DNA of 64,000 bases from Moniliophthora roreri (Eukaryota > Basidiomycota > Agaricomycetes > Agaricales > Marasmiaceae): positions 310,001-374,000 of the forward strand of contig LATX02000154.1 of assembly GCA_001466705.2 (NCBI GenBank). The letters are read 5' to 3'. Below the pieces are notes generated by a model. The model worked only from the letters and a program-made list of their open reading frames with translations, was not told the DNA's origin and made no database searches. Of the stretch, positions 47,025-58,651 are shown piece by piece; position 1 is the first letter of the stretch; every line of letters starts with the position of its first letter. Position numbers and translations under genes: made by a program.

Positions 47025-49108
47025 TCAAAGTGATAGCGCGCGCAATTTGTCAAGTAGGATAGCCCACTCTACGACCGTAACTCCTCGCTTGAATGCTACT
47101 TCCTTCAGCTCCCTATCTCTCGTCGCCTCGCTGAGCTTTGCAACTGCTCTCAGATGCTCCTCTGTTTTGATACCCAAATCTGTCAATATCGGGGCAAGAT
47201 GGATTAACGAAGGTTCACATGAACCCAAAACCACGTCGAGTGCCTGCACCGACGATGGCTGAGTACTTGCGCTGGGCCTAGGCGAGCTACTACTCTGTCC
47301 CGGCCCTCGAATACTGCTTATCGTCGAGCCTTCTCGAGTTGGTAAGAGGGATATTGGTCTGGGTACCATCATGCGTTCGCTTGCGTCGTCATTCGGATGT
47401 CGACCTCGTACAGGCGTCGAAGTTCGAGGGAGTGTTCGGTCTGCTTGTCGGGGATTGTCGTACTCCCAGTCTGGAAGGTGCATGGGTAAAGACCGAGAGC
47501 GTTGGTGTTTTAGAAGAGGGTCGTCGTCTACACCATCTTCCACTATCTCTCCGAGCTCTGTGGCTGACGGCCAGGGCGTAAGAACGCGATCTCGAATGTG
47601 AGATCGAGGTACCTAGACGAAAATAACCTTATGAACGAAGAAAAGCAAATTTGGTAGCAGTGACACGAACCTCACTCTCGGCGTCAAAAGCTCTTTCTTT
47701 CCCTTTTCGACTTTCGCTACTGAGTCGGCCCTTCTTCAACCGAGGTGACTTTGAGCCCATCCACTCTACAGGCTGTGCTGTTCTGCTCTTGCTCCTACTC
47801 CTACTCAAGCTGCGTGTCCTCTGGTCAACCTCAATGACTCTCCCATCACTTTCATCGACATAGTCCTCAGCGTTCACATAGTAAACGCTCATCTCGACCT
47901 CACTCTCCCTTCCATTCCTCGGCCCGTACCCATTCATTTCGTTCGCGACTCTTTCTCTCCATGTAGATATCGTCACCGTCTTCTCCGGGGTATCCTCCAA
48001 TACCCGGCTCTTTACGACTTCATACGATTGTTGCTTGGCGGGAGGCCGAGAAGATTGATTTCCGTTGGTATGACCATTGGTGATGGCCCTGCCCTTGGAC
48101 TGTGGTTGGGATTGAGATTTTGGTTTATACCGAGCTGGAGTCGACTCGGCGCGATTTCGCTTCGTGGGTCGAGGCTGGGAAGTTGACGCAGGAGCAGGCG
48201 GATGAGCATGCCCGTTTCGACTATGGTCTTGTTCGGAAGATAGTTTATGGTAGCCGTTACTCTGTCCCCGCCGGTCTGTACGTGAAGCCGTGCTACGTTG
48301 CGTAGGGCTCCGCAATATTTCATAACGAGCCATCGACGAGTCCCCGCCATTCTGAATAGTGCGTGATCGTTCTGGAGAACGCGAAGCAGAAGTATAACGA
48401 GACTCGAAGTCGTGTGTACGATGCTGTCGTGGCGACTGAACACGAGGTGACTGCGGATGATCATGACGCTGGGCCTGTCGGTTATAGTGATATCCGTGGT
48501 TATCATCATTCCTCGACGACGACGACGGACCAGCGGGACTCTGGACCCAGTATTCTGATTCTCTACCTCCACCGGCTAACCCATTAACCGCTCCGAACCC
48601 CGCCTCTGGAATACCCCCCACAACCTCCTCTTCTCTTAATTCTCTTACTTCATCGTCCTCGTCTAGCTTCTCGAACCCAGTGTAATTCGTGTACGTCACG
48701 GCATCAAAATCGCTGTCCAACGGCGCTTGGGTTGGCACCCAGGAGTATCTGTCACCGCCAGGGCCTCTGCCATACATGGTAGTGCGATCCTGAGTGATGA
48801 CATCGAAGTCGTCGTCGAGTGGGGGGGATGTTGGTGGGGGATTAGGGCGTTTGATGAATCGTTTGCTGCCTGGGCGACCGTTCCGGTTAGGAACGAGGTA
48901 GTATTCCCCAGACTCTATGTTCTTTGTGCGATCTGTGGGGGTAAAGCAGGAGCGTACTGTAAGCCTAAGCCAATGAAATATTGCGGAAAGCGGAAAACGA
49001 AAGGAATGTCTTTCAATAGCAATAGACAATAGACTAGGAGCAAGGAGCGGAATGACAAAGTGGTAAAAGAAATTGCGGCTCGTACTTACCTGTGCTAATG
49101 TTCCTCAT
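47025..49108 (-). CDS. Family A unknown protein, the only intact copy (A6)
   Basis: Function unknown. Three coding exons join in frame: 49108-49090, 48932-47671 and 47612-47025, giving 622 residues. The N-terminal region (ESGEYYLVPNRNGRPGSKRF, DDDFDVITQDRT, DRYSWVPTQAPLD) is compact. It is followed by about 250 disordered residues rich in Ser, Arg, Gln and His, then WRERVANEMNGYGPRNG and an RS-like SLSRSRSKSR. The C-terminus is a probable folded domain (HLAPILTDLGIKTEEHLRAV then ATRDRELKEVAFKRGVTVVE). The start ATG gives MRNISTD. A non-coding 5' exon probably ends at 49491 (AAAGATGTAAGTAATGC). The RS stretch and basic charge suggest a nuclear protein, by inference only. Five degenerate copies lie upstream in the window. 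Confidence 0.7.
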
Positions 49109-49499
49109 TGCTTTCTCGAATGTGTAGTTCCGATGAAATTTCTTTCGACCGAGTTATTCCCCCTTCAAGACCTGCCTCGTTGCGGTGGTGCCGTCTGATT
49201 ACTCGGCGCAGTAAGTTTTCTCCGGTGCGGAACGGTGTTGATTGTGGATACGCGGGTTGATTTCCTTTCAAGTTGCACGAGAGCTGCTCCAAAGCTGCTC
49301 AATAGAAGATTCGGAAGCGGGTCAGCTAGCTTATGATGTGGCGAACTGAAAGCTCTTGACGTAGTGGGCGGAAGGACAAGTCGATTAAGTCAACAAGGGG
49401 GTGAATGGAGAGTTTAGATGGCTCGCGGCTGGCTAGAAAAGCATAAATGACGGCGAAGGGAGAGAGACGGTTGCATTACTTACATCTTTGAAGGAGATC

Positions 49500-49845
49500 C
49501 ACGTACGTACAGATTCGAGAATACGCCATCTCATACATAAACGTCTAAAGTAGATGACACGCGGAAACAACATGTTTTCCTCGATGCAGCGATGGGTGCT
49601 GATACACGTGTTTGCAAAGATGTAATAAATAACAAGGGTCTTCCCATAGCGTGACCAATGGGGCCAGGTGCGTAAGAGGCGCTCTATGAGCCATTGAAAG
49701 CTCGGGATATGGGATGGAAAATTGGAGTTGATGTGAGAGAGTTCAAGGAAAGAGCAGGCTGTCTGCTTATCCTTCGGCTAAGACCGCTTAGCTACGCCAT
49801 AATCAGAAGTTATGGATGCTTCCAAGAACATGACATATGTCTTCT
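49500..49845. other. Upstream region of A6, no gene
   Basis: Unlike the other A copies, this promoter region lacks the TTGGCGCC motif. Nothing else was recognised. Confidence 0.35.
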
Positions 49846-49850
49846 CGTCA

Positions 49851-50174
49851 TGATGCGGTGATTAGCGCCTGCGTCACGCTGTCCATGAGGAAACCGCTGC
49901 GTGTCTTCAAAGACCAATGAAGCCAGATGCCATTCCCTGGGTTCCAATCATTCTTCATCCAGTGGGGATCCGGGTGAGCTATCCTGGGTGAAGCTCCAGA
50001 AGCTAATGTAGCGATTGGATTACTGTTAGTGACGCCTAGGGAGAAGAGAAGATCGTGCCACATAAGGAATAATGGACGTGATGATGTGAGCCATGAATAG
50101 ATATAATACGTACCTGGCAGTGGCGAATAGAACTCTCCGACGTTCAAGCATTCTGACGAATAGAGTCCGAACAC
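49851..50174 (-). CDS. Small spliced hypothetical ORF
   Basis: A candidate intron (GTACGTATT...CTCCCTAG, about 50039-50113) joins VFGLYSSECLNVGEFYSPLP to GVTNSNPIATLASGASPRIA in frame. The product ends ...DSVTQALITAS at about 49848. There is no ATG before the upstream in-frame TGA, so either a 5' exon is missed or this is a remnant. It matches no known family by eye. Confidence 0.25.
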
Positions 50175-50179
50175 ATTCA

Positions 50180-50768
50180 GTCATCCTTGTGATGCATTGG
50201 CAGACGAAAACCGTCCTGATTGGTCTGTGTAGGGACTAGCAAATTTGACGGATAATACTCCCGAACGCGCTGATAATGGGCGCATGGCTAGCGGAAAGAC
50301 AGTCACCAAATTGCGGGAATGATCAAGTTTCCGATGAACTATGCGAGATATTGTCTAGAGATGAAATAGCCAGGCTTAGCTTTCTGAGCTCCGCAGAGTC
50401 AGAGGCAACCTTTCAGTCAGAGGAAATCTACATACCAGGCTGAAATCACAAAAAGCTCCGATGAGTAGGGCGGTTTTCAGAAGGCAAGAACCTGGCCCAG
50501 ACTATGGCACTTTCGAGAAGGTGAATCACAGAACTTTGGTTAGAGTTCTGGTGTCAGGGATCATTCCCACCATTCTCGTCCAGTGAGAAGGTAAGAATCT
50601 TGAGCGAAGAGTCCACGCTCAATGAGTCGTGAAGCGAACGAAGAAGTAGAAGCCGAGTTCGGCGATGGTGTCATTGTGCCCCAGCTGTACACGATCATGT
50701 GACTTCTTGTTTCACGAACTGTCACATCTTTGTCATAGGCGTGACACCCTTCCCCACTTTCAACCACC
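50180..50768. promoter_or_regulatory. Intergenic and promoter region of the Aurora kinase gene
   Basis: No confident gene. The start context at 50765-50771 (CACCATGTC) is good. A small minus-strand frame here (50797-50561) overlaps the kinase start and is probably a shadow. Confidence 0.4.
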
Positions 50769-52124
50769 ATGTCCTCCTCGGTCAACGCCCTCACCAATCA
50801 GCTCACCAATCTCAATATCTCACAGAAAAAGGCCGAAGACTCGAAAGCCAACGTAGCGAAACTTCTCACCAAGTATGCCGCCCCAAATCCAATATCTTCG
50901 AATTTGATAACGAAGTCGACGAAACCGGCGGTTCCCTCGAAACTTGGCGCGAAAGCGAGTTCATCGTCCTTGAAGGTCCAGGCAGCGGCATCGTCACAGA
51001 GCGTACCCAAGTCTAAGCCAAAACCTAAGGATGCAGGGGAGATTGATATTGGGAAATATGATGGAGGGTTTGAAGCGGACACACATGAGGCAGTTGTCTC
51101 GGAGGACCTGGCTCTCGATTCAAGTACTCTGTGAGTGTTCGACACATTTGACTGGCAGCTTCTATTCATTCATCTTTAGGGAGCAACCGACGCCCAACTG
51201 GTCCCTGCACGACTTCTCGATAGGACGACCCCTCGGAAAGGGAAAATTTGGACATGTGTACATGGTTCGCACTGTGAAGCCTCCCCAGTACATCCTTGCT
51301 CTCAAAGCCCTTTACAAGTCCGAGTTGATCAAAGAAGGTACCGAAAAACAGCTTCGACGGGAGATAGAGATCCAAATGAATCTTCGACACCCCAATATCC
51401 TTCGCCTCTACGGCTACTTTCACGATTCGAAGAGGGTCTTCCTCATGCTCGAGTTTGCCGGCCAGGGCGAGATGTACAAGCAGCTTCTCAAACAGGGTTC
51501 ATTCTCTGAACGTCGAAGTGCCACTTACGTCTACCAAATGGCCGATGCCCTATCGTACCTCCATTCCAAACATGTCATACATCGTGACATCAAACCTGAA
51601 AACCTCTTGATCGGACTCAATGGCGAGCTCAAGCTTGCGGACTTTGGGTGGAGCGTTCATGCACCTGGGAATAGGCGTAACACGTTTTGCGGTACGTTGG
51701 ACTACCTACCGCCCGAAATGGTACGAGGGCAGGAGTACGGCGTTTGGGTGGACCATTGGGCGCTCGGCGTGCTGACGTACGAGTTCCTGTGCGGGAAGCC
51801 GCCGTTTGAGGATGTATCTAGTCGGAAGAGTAAGTGGCATTGGCGGTTTCTTCATTGATTCTCGCTGACATTTTGTTTTCAGACACCATGAGACGGATAG
51901 CTGAAGTCGATTACCGTTTCCCACCAAACGTCACCCCCGATGCAAGGGATCTTATTTCCAAGGTGAGTGTAAATGGTATGGCCTTTCGAGTGACATTACT
52001 TATTGTCTTTCAATAGCTTCTCAAACGAGATCCGCCATCTCGTTTACCTCTGAAGGAAGTAATGGTTCATCCGTGGGTAGTTGCGAATAACCGTCCGCGT
52101 GGATCGCAGAAACCCAAGGCATGA
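50769..52124 (+). CDS. Aurora/Ipl1-family mitotic serine/threonine kinase
   Basis: Mitotic kinase controlling chromosome bi-orientation, acting in the chromosomal passenger complex in fungi. Exons 50769-51130, 51180-51829, 51883-51962 and 52017-52124 give 399 residues. An N-terminal tail of about 120 low-complexity residues precedes the catalytic domain. That domain has the glycine loop [14 protein letters not shown], the lysine in [19 protein letters not shown] and the Aurora-type DFGWSVH. The activation segment [16 protein letters not shown] keeps the phosphorylatable Thr in the R-x-T position. A C-terminal lobe ([14 protein letters not shown]) ends in a short basic tail. The three introns are 49-54 nt with standard GT-AG ends. 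It is convergent with the deacetylase gene. Fungi usually have a single Aurora; the family call is secure, the symbol is not. Confidence 0.95.
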
Positions 52125-52353
52125 TACTGGACCCTGGTATTCACTCGTTTATAGACACTGTGCGCTACCTGACCGGACTGTGGTCTACATCCCCTGTACT
52201 CTACTCCTGTATTCGTCTGTATAATATCTGCACCGCTTTCGGATCAAACATCGCTACTACCCGAATTAATTGTTTACAGGACACCCAGAAAACGTGTATG
52301 AAGGTGAAAAGAAATAAATGGTGATATAAAATATTATCACATAAATAACCTGT
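52125..52353. other. Intergenic 3' region between convergent genes
   Basis: A short AT-rich stretch (AAATAAATGG...ATAAAATATTATCACATAAATAA) probably holds the polyadenylation sites of both the kinase and the deacetylase genes. Confidence 0.4.
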
Positions 52354-54676
52354 TCATTGTTTCGACAAGGGATCGGGCCCTAGCCGCAAGATAACTCTTG
52401 GCAGCTTCTTCTCCGTCCCGCTCACGCCTCCTCCCAGCGCCGGAGCAACAACCTGGTCACCTTCACTATCGGAGAGCGAACTCAGCAAGCTTGCGTCCGA
52501 AGCATCTTCTTGAGCGACAGGCACAGCATGGCTGCCCTTCTGTGATTTTGCATTCTGGGACTCTGTGGTACTCACAGGCTTCTTTCTCTCCCGCAATGTC
52601 CTCGAAGACGGCGGTACAACTTTGGAACGAGATGCCGCCTTCGGGGAAGCAGCGAGAATAGCAGCACCGTTTGCGTCAATGGAAGTGAAAATCGCCACGG
52701 CACGTTCTAGCCAAGGCTCTGAAGAGGCGCCTACGCCAGATGGCCTTGCACTACGGGCAGCACGTTTCTTGGTTGCTTTTTCGAGCTAGAGAATTGTCAG
52801 ATCAATATATATATATATAAATAGGTTTCTGGACATACCTTGATGAGATTGTCTAGGCTCCACGAATCTTTCAGCGCTTCCCTCGATTCCGATGGGATGT
52901 CCACGAGCCCGCATATGTGGGCCAGGGTACCACTGATCAAAGCCCTATCACTATAACCGCCTTCAAGCACGCTAACTAGGCGGCCTTTGGCATACCTTGT
53001 TATCCTATTTAATCAACCGAGATAAACTAGTAAGCGCTGAGGGTCCTTACCTATCGGCAAACGCACATGCGTCTTGGGTGAAGCGATCGAAGAATGATAC
53101 AGGGACTTTTCGATTATGCCTGGACATGGACGTGTACTCGTGTTCGCATGCATCCATTCCGCAGCTGCATGTTTTGCATCAGCCATTTCGGTCGCGGAAG
53201 ATGAAAAAAAAAAAAAAAAAAAAAAAAACGGAACAGGTTTCAAGGTCCTGTCCACCCGCCCGCGAGCCCGGAGAGACGTTTACGCGTCTGCCGAGGGCCC
53301 ACCGAACAGGTGGACGCTACTCCAAAGCAAGGAAGAAAGAAAGATCAAGAAAAAAGCCGACTCGCCTGATAAATACCAATACATCTTCGCCAGCACCTCC
53401 GGTATTGTCGAGAAAGTGTTCTGCTCGTTCTATGATTTTCCTGTATTCCTTCTCGTATAACGCATGGAATCCTTCTTCATTGTCGTACGGTTTTAAATGG
53501 ATATTCTCTATCCATTGTCCATGGGCATCGTGAATAGACACAGACGCTGCTTGAACGAGTTCCGGTTTCCCGTCCTGTAGAAGTTTAGAGTTTAGACATG
53601 TAGAAGCTTTAGCCGATGATGAGATAGAGTTTCGTACTTCACATGGAAAAGAGAGAATATCGTGGATGCTCCCATAGTAAACCTTCGGACCAGGATCTGT
53701 GATGGGAGCATCCGCTTCTGCTTCGACCGTCTGCCTATAAGTTTCCTCGTTGATTTGCCATATGATGGACTGGGTTCCATTTCCTGAAATCGACCATTAG
53801 CATCGAGGGAGATTGATGTGAACAGAGCTTACCATGATGCAGGTCAATGTCGAAAATGACTGCTCTTTTGATACCGTGCTTTAGATGCGCTGGGAGAAGT
53901 CAGCCAAGAGTTTAATTCGGCATGCTATACCCTTACCATGAGCGGCGGCAACAGCGACGTTATTGACGAAACAGAAACCACAAGGCGTATCTTCTCCGCA
54001 ATGATGACCTGGTGGTCGTACAGCAACAAATGCTCGCTTGATCCCACTGCTTGCAGCAGCTTCTGTTGCTGAAGAGGGTAGTGTGCCACTCATCACGACG
54101 TCAACCGCCTCGCATGTAGTCCCAATCGCACCTTCCATAGCGATGATCGATTCTGGACATACTGCTCAAAGTGAGTACAACCAAAAACCTGAAAGTCATC
54201 GGCCACTCACGATACAAGTCACCCTGAGGTAAGCCTTCTGGTATCTCTGACTCCCCACGCCCAATCTTCTCAGCGCTCTCCGCTGCCCACTTGGATACGT
54301 TCTCCAGATAAACATCTCCTTCGATATCGCCATGGACAAACTTGACCGCAGGGCTATCAAGCAATGGCATGGTGGCAGCACTGTGGACCACTGTGATAGG
54401 ACCAAACGTAGATTGTGAGGTCGAAGATCCCTCCAATTTCATCTTGTCCAGTGCAGCTGCGAGGATATCCGGATCGTCGCTTCTATTCGATGTTTTCGAA
54501 GATGACGCCGAATGGACTTCCTCAAGGCGAGACAAGGCAGCAGCAAGTCCGACCTTGACAGCTCGAAGACGTTCTGGACGTTCGACTATAGTCGAAGTAT
54601 CCCGCGAGCGAATGAACTTGTGCTTGTAACAAACATCCTGAATAAAAACAGCAAAATTCCCGGGTATGGATGGCAT
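52354..54676 (-). CDS. Hos3-like class II histone deacetylase
   Basis: Zn-dependent lysine deacetylase. Eight exons join in frame: 54676-54211, 54161-53937, 53889-53833, 53783-53638, 53574-53366, 53164-53051, 52995-52839 and 52785-52354. They give 601 residues. Signature segments are RPPGHHCGEDTPCGFCFVNN, AHAHLKHGIKRAVIFDIDLH, HGNGTQ and the metal-site SCGMDACEHE. MSRHNRKVPVSFFDRFTQDA and LVSVLEGGYSDRAL are typical of the Hos3 branch. The C-terminal 140 residues are disordered and basic-acidic (RTLRERKKP, SSLSDSEGD). Intron 5 (53165-53365) is unusual: its donor is GC (AG|GCGAGT), it is 201 nt long, and it contains a run of about 25 T on the coding strand. The other introns are 47-63 nt. Splicing there is required to rebuild the VFISCGMDA motif. 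Confidence 0.93.
53204..53228. repeat. Poly-A/T tract inside deacetylase intron 5
   Basis: A run of about 25 A on the plus strand, read as a T tract just upstream of the acceptor on the gene strand. Homopolymer length is prone to sequencing error. Confidence 0.9.
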
Positions 54677-54926
54677 GTGATTCGCGATAGCAGGCAGCTG
54701 GTATGAGAGTTAATATTGCAGTTGCTAGCAGAACTTGGTAGAAGTGGAACGGATCAAGGGAACGCGGCTCCAAAAAGAATAGATGAAGTCACTGATACCA
54801 ACTTCGCACGTGATGACTTAAGGGTGGGCCAATTCGTGTGGTCAATGAGAGATCGCACTGCGAGATCTCAAAAGTATGTATATCATTTACACTATCCACA
54901 AGAAATAGTCAAGGTACAACAAGGTA

Positions 54927-56621
54927 TTACAGATCTTCATCTGAACTGCATTCCCTAGGTCCTTTGAGTTGGAAGGCCAAACCTGATTCCTCCAGAGCTT
55001 TGATTCGCTCGATATCAAAGTCTTCATAATCTCCCTGCGCGAAGATATAGAGATAGTTGAGACAGCCAGGAGTGCCCTTTTTGCGTGAGTATAACATCTG
55101 CTCAAGGACATCCGAGAAATCTTCGCCATATATCGCCATAAACAAGTACCTCAATCGCGGGAGGAGGGGTGAGGGATTAGATTCGGAGATGGTCATTCTT
55201 CTGAAGAGCTCATCTCCTACTATTCGATGGTTATCTGAACTGCGAATTTGGAGCTCTTGCAGATGAGGCACTCCCTCAACGACATTCAGGAAATGCAGGG
55301 GCTGTATAGGAAACCCTATCATGTCTAAACGCTGCAATGTCGTCGCCGAATTCGAACGACGGAGAAAATCTATGAGAGGCTGAATGACAGTAACCCGGTA
55401 TGCAGTAAACGCGTGGTTGACAAAGGAAAGTTCCTTCAGGGAGGGGCAGGTAAGCGCGTTGAGAACCGTGATTATACCTGCCCAGGCGAACTCGCCAACA
55501 CCTGCATCACCGAACTTGAATCGAAGGTCCTCAAGCGATCGCATGACATGTGGATGGGATAATGTGATGTCATATTCGTGCTCATCTCTATGCTCTTCGA
55601 AATCATATGGGAGGCGCCCGATGGTCAACGACACCATAATGAGATTGTGGCAAAACCCCAACATGTCCAAAATGGCTTTGGGTGTATTATCAAGCCAGAG
55701 ACGGGTGATCTGGGAGTAAGGAATGATGCCTTCAGGAAGCTTCGAGGGCATGAAGTATTCCGTGGAATGAACCAATGACAGCCCCCGAAGGTTGGGTAGC
55801 GCGTCGACAAAGTCCAGGAGACAATCATTGGGTCTGCTCTCCAACTCGATATGTGGTATGACATCGAGCTCCAGCTGCGTGAGGGAGCTGAACGGCTTCT
55901 GCATATCGTCCAAAATATCTGCCCGTACTAGAGCTGGCACTTCTCGTGCGACCAGGCGAAACATCGACCACCGGCTTGCATGTTCTCCGATCGTGCCAAT
56001 TAAGCGAACTTGGTTAGGCCAAGGGGCACTGAAATGCCAACCACTCGACATCCGAAGATCGACCCGTAGGGGCGCGTTCTTGGAACGATGGAGGTGCATT
56101 TCAAGAGCTACGATATCTTCATCGGGACTGTCGTCTTGGAAAGCGAGCACCAAAATGATTTGAGCCCATATACCGGGTGTAGATAAAGATACACGTCTCC
56201 AATGTGTGCATATGGAGGACAGATGGGTTGCTGTAGACCACCCATCATGAGAGCAGCCAAACTGATTCCATCCATCCTCCGCAACGTCCTCAAGAACCTT
56301 CGAGAGTATTTCGGATGGAATCTTCCAGATGGGAGCGAAAAGCGCACGGTAAAGCTCCTTTTCGTCTTGCAGCGCGTTCTTCGTGTGCCTTGTTATACGA
56401 GCGTTGAGTCTACAATCAATTTCTCGTAGACGTTCTCTTGCAAAGGAAACGTCGACAGAAGAACTCCCTACTCCTGAACGCAGGAGTTGGAGCACTCGAG
56501 CTCGCGTCACCGCGTCTTCTTCGTCGCCTGCAGTGTTATCCTTCGTTGCATCCCTAACATAATCCGGTCAGAAATGAGACTTTGTAAGAGAGTCATTTGC
56601 GCACCTTGATCCTCTGGCCAT
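54927..56621 (-). CDS. F-box domain protein
   Basis: Probable substrate adaptor of an SCF ubiquitin ligase. A 17-nt first exon (56621-56605, MARGS) joins through a 51-nt intron to the main exon 56553-54927, giving 547 residues. A helical segment (RERLREIDCRLNARIT) precedes the F-box. The F-box itself (FAPIWKIPSEILSKVLEDVA) is near residue 80, followed by CTHWRRVSLSTPGIWAQI. This is the common layout of Agaricomycete F-box proteins. The C-terminal 400 residues carry leucine-rich-like repeats (LTQLELDVI, LPNLRGLSLV, LEDLRFKFG, LQELQIRSS). These families are large and fast-evolving, so the target cannot be guessed. Divergent from the GST gene. Confidence 0.85.
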
Positions 56622-57100
56622 TCCGGGTTGCTTTAATGTTAGTTTGAGAAATACGAAAATGTTGCGCAGGTGGTCGTTAAGAGGGATGGCGTGGGATACA
56701 TCACGTGGCAGCTGATTGAAAAAAAAATCATGTGAGTCTAGATCACATCTGGACCTCTTCTATACCGTCATGTTTGTCGCGAGTCTCTAAAGCAACACAC
56801 GAAAATGTGATAATGACGAACAGCTGAATTGGCCAGTATGCATATGCATTAGTCTCGGTGATCAAAGGTTGCGTCGGTCTTAGCGGCGCATGCTGTACCT
56901 TGAATCCGATGCGCATCGGGCCTAGCACAAAAACACTTACGCGTTTCGATGTGAGTTTTCCTTTACCAACCCCGAATGACTTGATCTGAGGACTACATGC
57001 TCAGTCATACTGCTGATTTATCGCGCACAATCCCAATTAAATCAGCAGGATCGAAAGTTTAAAAAAGCAAGTCGTACGACCGAAAGACGTGTACACAGAC

Positions 57101-57988
57101 ATGGTCCTACAAATCTACGGATCCTCATGTGCGCCTTGTACCCAACGTGTCAGCATCATTCTCTACGAGAAGAAGATTCCTTACGAATTTCACGCCATCG
57201 ATCTCGGCAAAGGAGAGCAGAGGACGCCTGAGTATCTAGCGAAGCAGCCATTTGGCAAGATTCCTTATATCGTGAGTACTCTTTTTTTTACAAACCCTTA
57301 TTTGCTCGACCCTAACCTTCCACAGGAAGATGATGGCTTTATTGTGTACGAAAGCCGAGCTATTGCCCGATACCTTGCCATGAAGTATCATGATAGAGGT
57401 TCTAAGTTGGTACCAGATATGGGGAATCTAAAGGCAGTTACCACGTTTGAGCAGGCAGCGTCGATCGAGATGTCAAGTTTTGATCCATACGCAGGCCAGG
57501 CTGCATGGGAAGGGATCTTCAAGAAGTAACCCTCGTAACTCCTTCCTTCAGCTGCGCCCGTCACTGACACACCTAAATTAGAACGTTGACCGGAGTAAAG
57601 CCTGATCCCAAGGTTTTCCAAGAAATCATTGCAACACTAGGCCAGAAGTTAAAAGGGTACGAAGCTATTCTAGGAAAGCAGAAGTACCTTGCGGGAGATG
57701 TACATTCCTCAATTAGCTCGTATTATGCCTGCGCGCTAACTATTTTTACCCAGGAGCTGACCATAGTAGACCTATTTCACCTTCCGTACGGCTCATTACT
57801 GAGCGCTGCCGGTAGTAATATTATGTCTTGTCAAGGACTAAATGTAACCCGGTACGTCTGGGATGAGTTGCATAATACTTGCACCTCTGATCAATATACA
57901 CAGATGGTGGAACGAGTTGCTCTCAAGACCCTCGTGGAAGGCGGTAGTTGATGGCATTCCGGACAAACGTGATTTCCTGGATGTATAA
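57101..57988 (+). CDS. Phi-like glutathione S-transferase
   Basis: Glutathione transferase, which conjugates or otherwise uses glutathione on electrophiles. Exons 57101-57271, 57326-57525, 57582-57699, 57754-57851 and 57904-57988 give 223 residues, the usual size. The N-terminal thioredoxin-like domain has QPFGKIPYIEDDGFIVYESR, with the cis-Pro and the Glu-Ser pair that bind glutathione. The C-terminal helical domain has LTIVDLFHLPYGSLL and the ending WWNELLSRPSWKAV. The first-strand motif reads YGSSCAPCTQRV; at the place where phi-class enzymes usually have catalytic Ser, an Ala appears to stand, next to Ser and Cys residues. An earlier in-frame ATG at 57089 exists; 57101 gives the family-typical MVLQIYG start. 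Confidence 0.92.
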
Positions 57989-58149
57989 GACTCGCTGTAC
58001 CCTAATAAACAGGCGTTTGCATACTACAGCCATTGCTACGCCCGAGAATAGAACCTTATATCTGTCCATATCATATCACAAGCGAGTATGGGGCGCTCGA
58101 AATCATCGGCGACAATAACCATATTTGTTATCGTCGAAGCATATGGATT

Positions 58150-58476
58150 CAGCTTCGCCGCAAATTCATTGGCGTCTGTCCGCGTCCACTCAAACCAATA
58201 TCATAGATGAGAGGTTCACCAAGTAATTCCGCCGGACACGTGTCGGACCAATCAGAGCGTTGACACCTTGGACGATAATGTCGAATCAGGAAAAGATCGT
58301 CTTCTAAAGGATAAAAAGCGGTATGGCCTCTTAACTCGGCATGAATAATGAAACATAAGATTGGGCACTCCGAGTCCCCTGGGCTATCACAATCAATACT
58401 CGCTCCCTTTATGATCCAGTACCCGTCTTCTCCGTCCGTGACGCTGTACGCCAGAGTTTGTTCGTAGCACTAAGTA
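58150..58476 (-). pseudogene. Unidentified coding remnant, minus strand
   Basis: An open frame without a start reads YEQTLAYSVTDGEDGYWIIK, then SPGDSECPILCFIIHAELRG and LFLIRHYRP, ending at a TGA near 58150. It has codon-like quality. Just upstream the phrase TPSFQILDLSDPSTFLALGELF (58507-58565) fits the same style but ends in a stop with no clear donor. It is probably a decayed gene of unknown family. Confidence 0.35.
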
Positions 58477-58651
58477 AAGCTCTAGTAGCCACCCTTCGTG
58501 TCAAAAGAGCTCTCCTAACGCAAGAAAGGTGCTCGGATCCGACAGATCTAGTATTTGGAAGCTAGGCGTCTTCTATAGATCATGATGAAGGAGTGGAGGA
58601 AGGAGAAGAATTATCCGTGTACGTACCATAGCGTCAGGTTTAGGGTTCTCC

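Noticed and set aside
51690..51720. Aurora activation loop with Asn at the first Thr position (RRNTFCGT)
   Set aside because: The phosphorylated Thr is retained, and other fungal Aurora kinases also vary at the preceding residue, so it is not unusual.
53013..53255. Minus-strand ORF with a run of Phe
   Set aside because: The Phe run is the T tract of a deacetylase intron; the rest overlaps a real exon in another frame.
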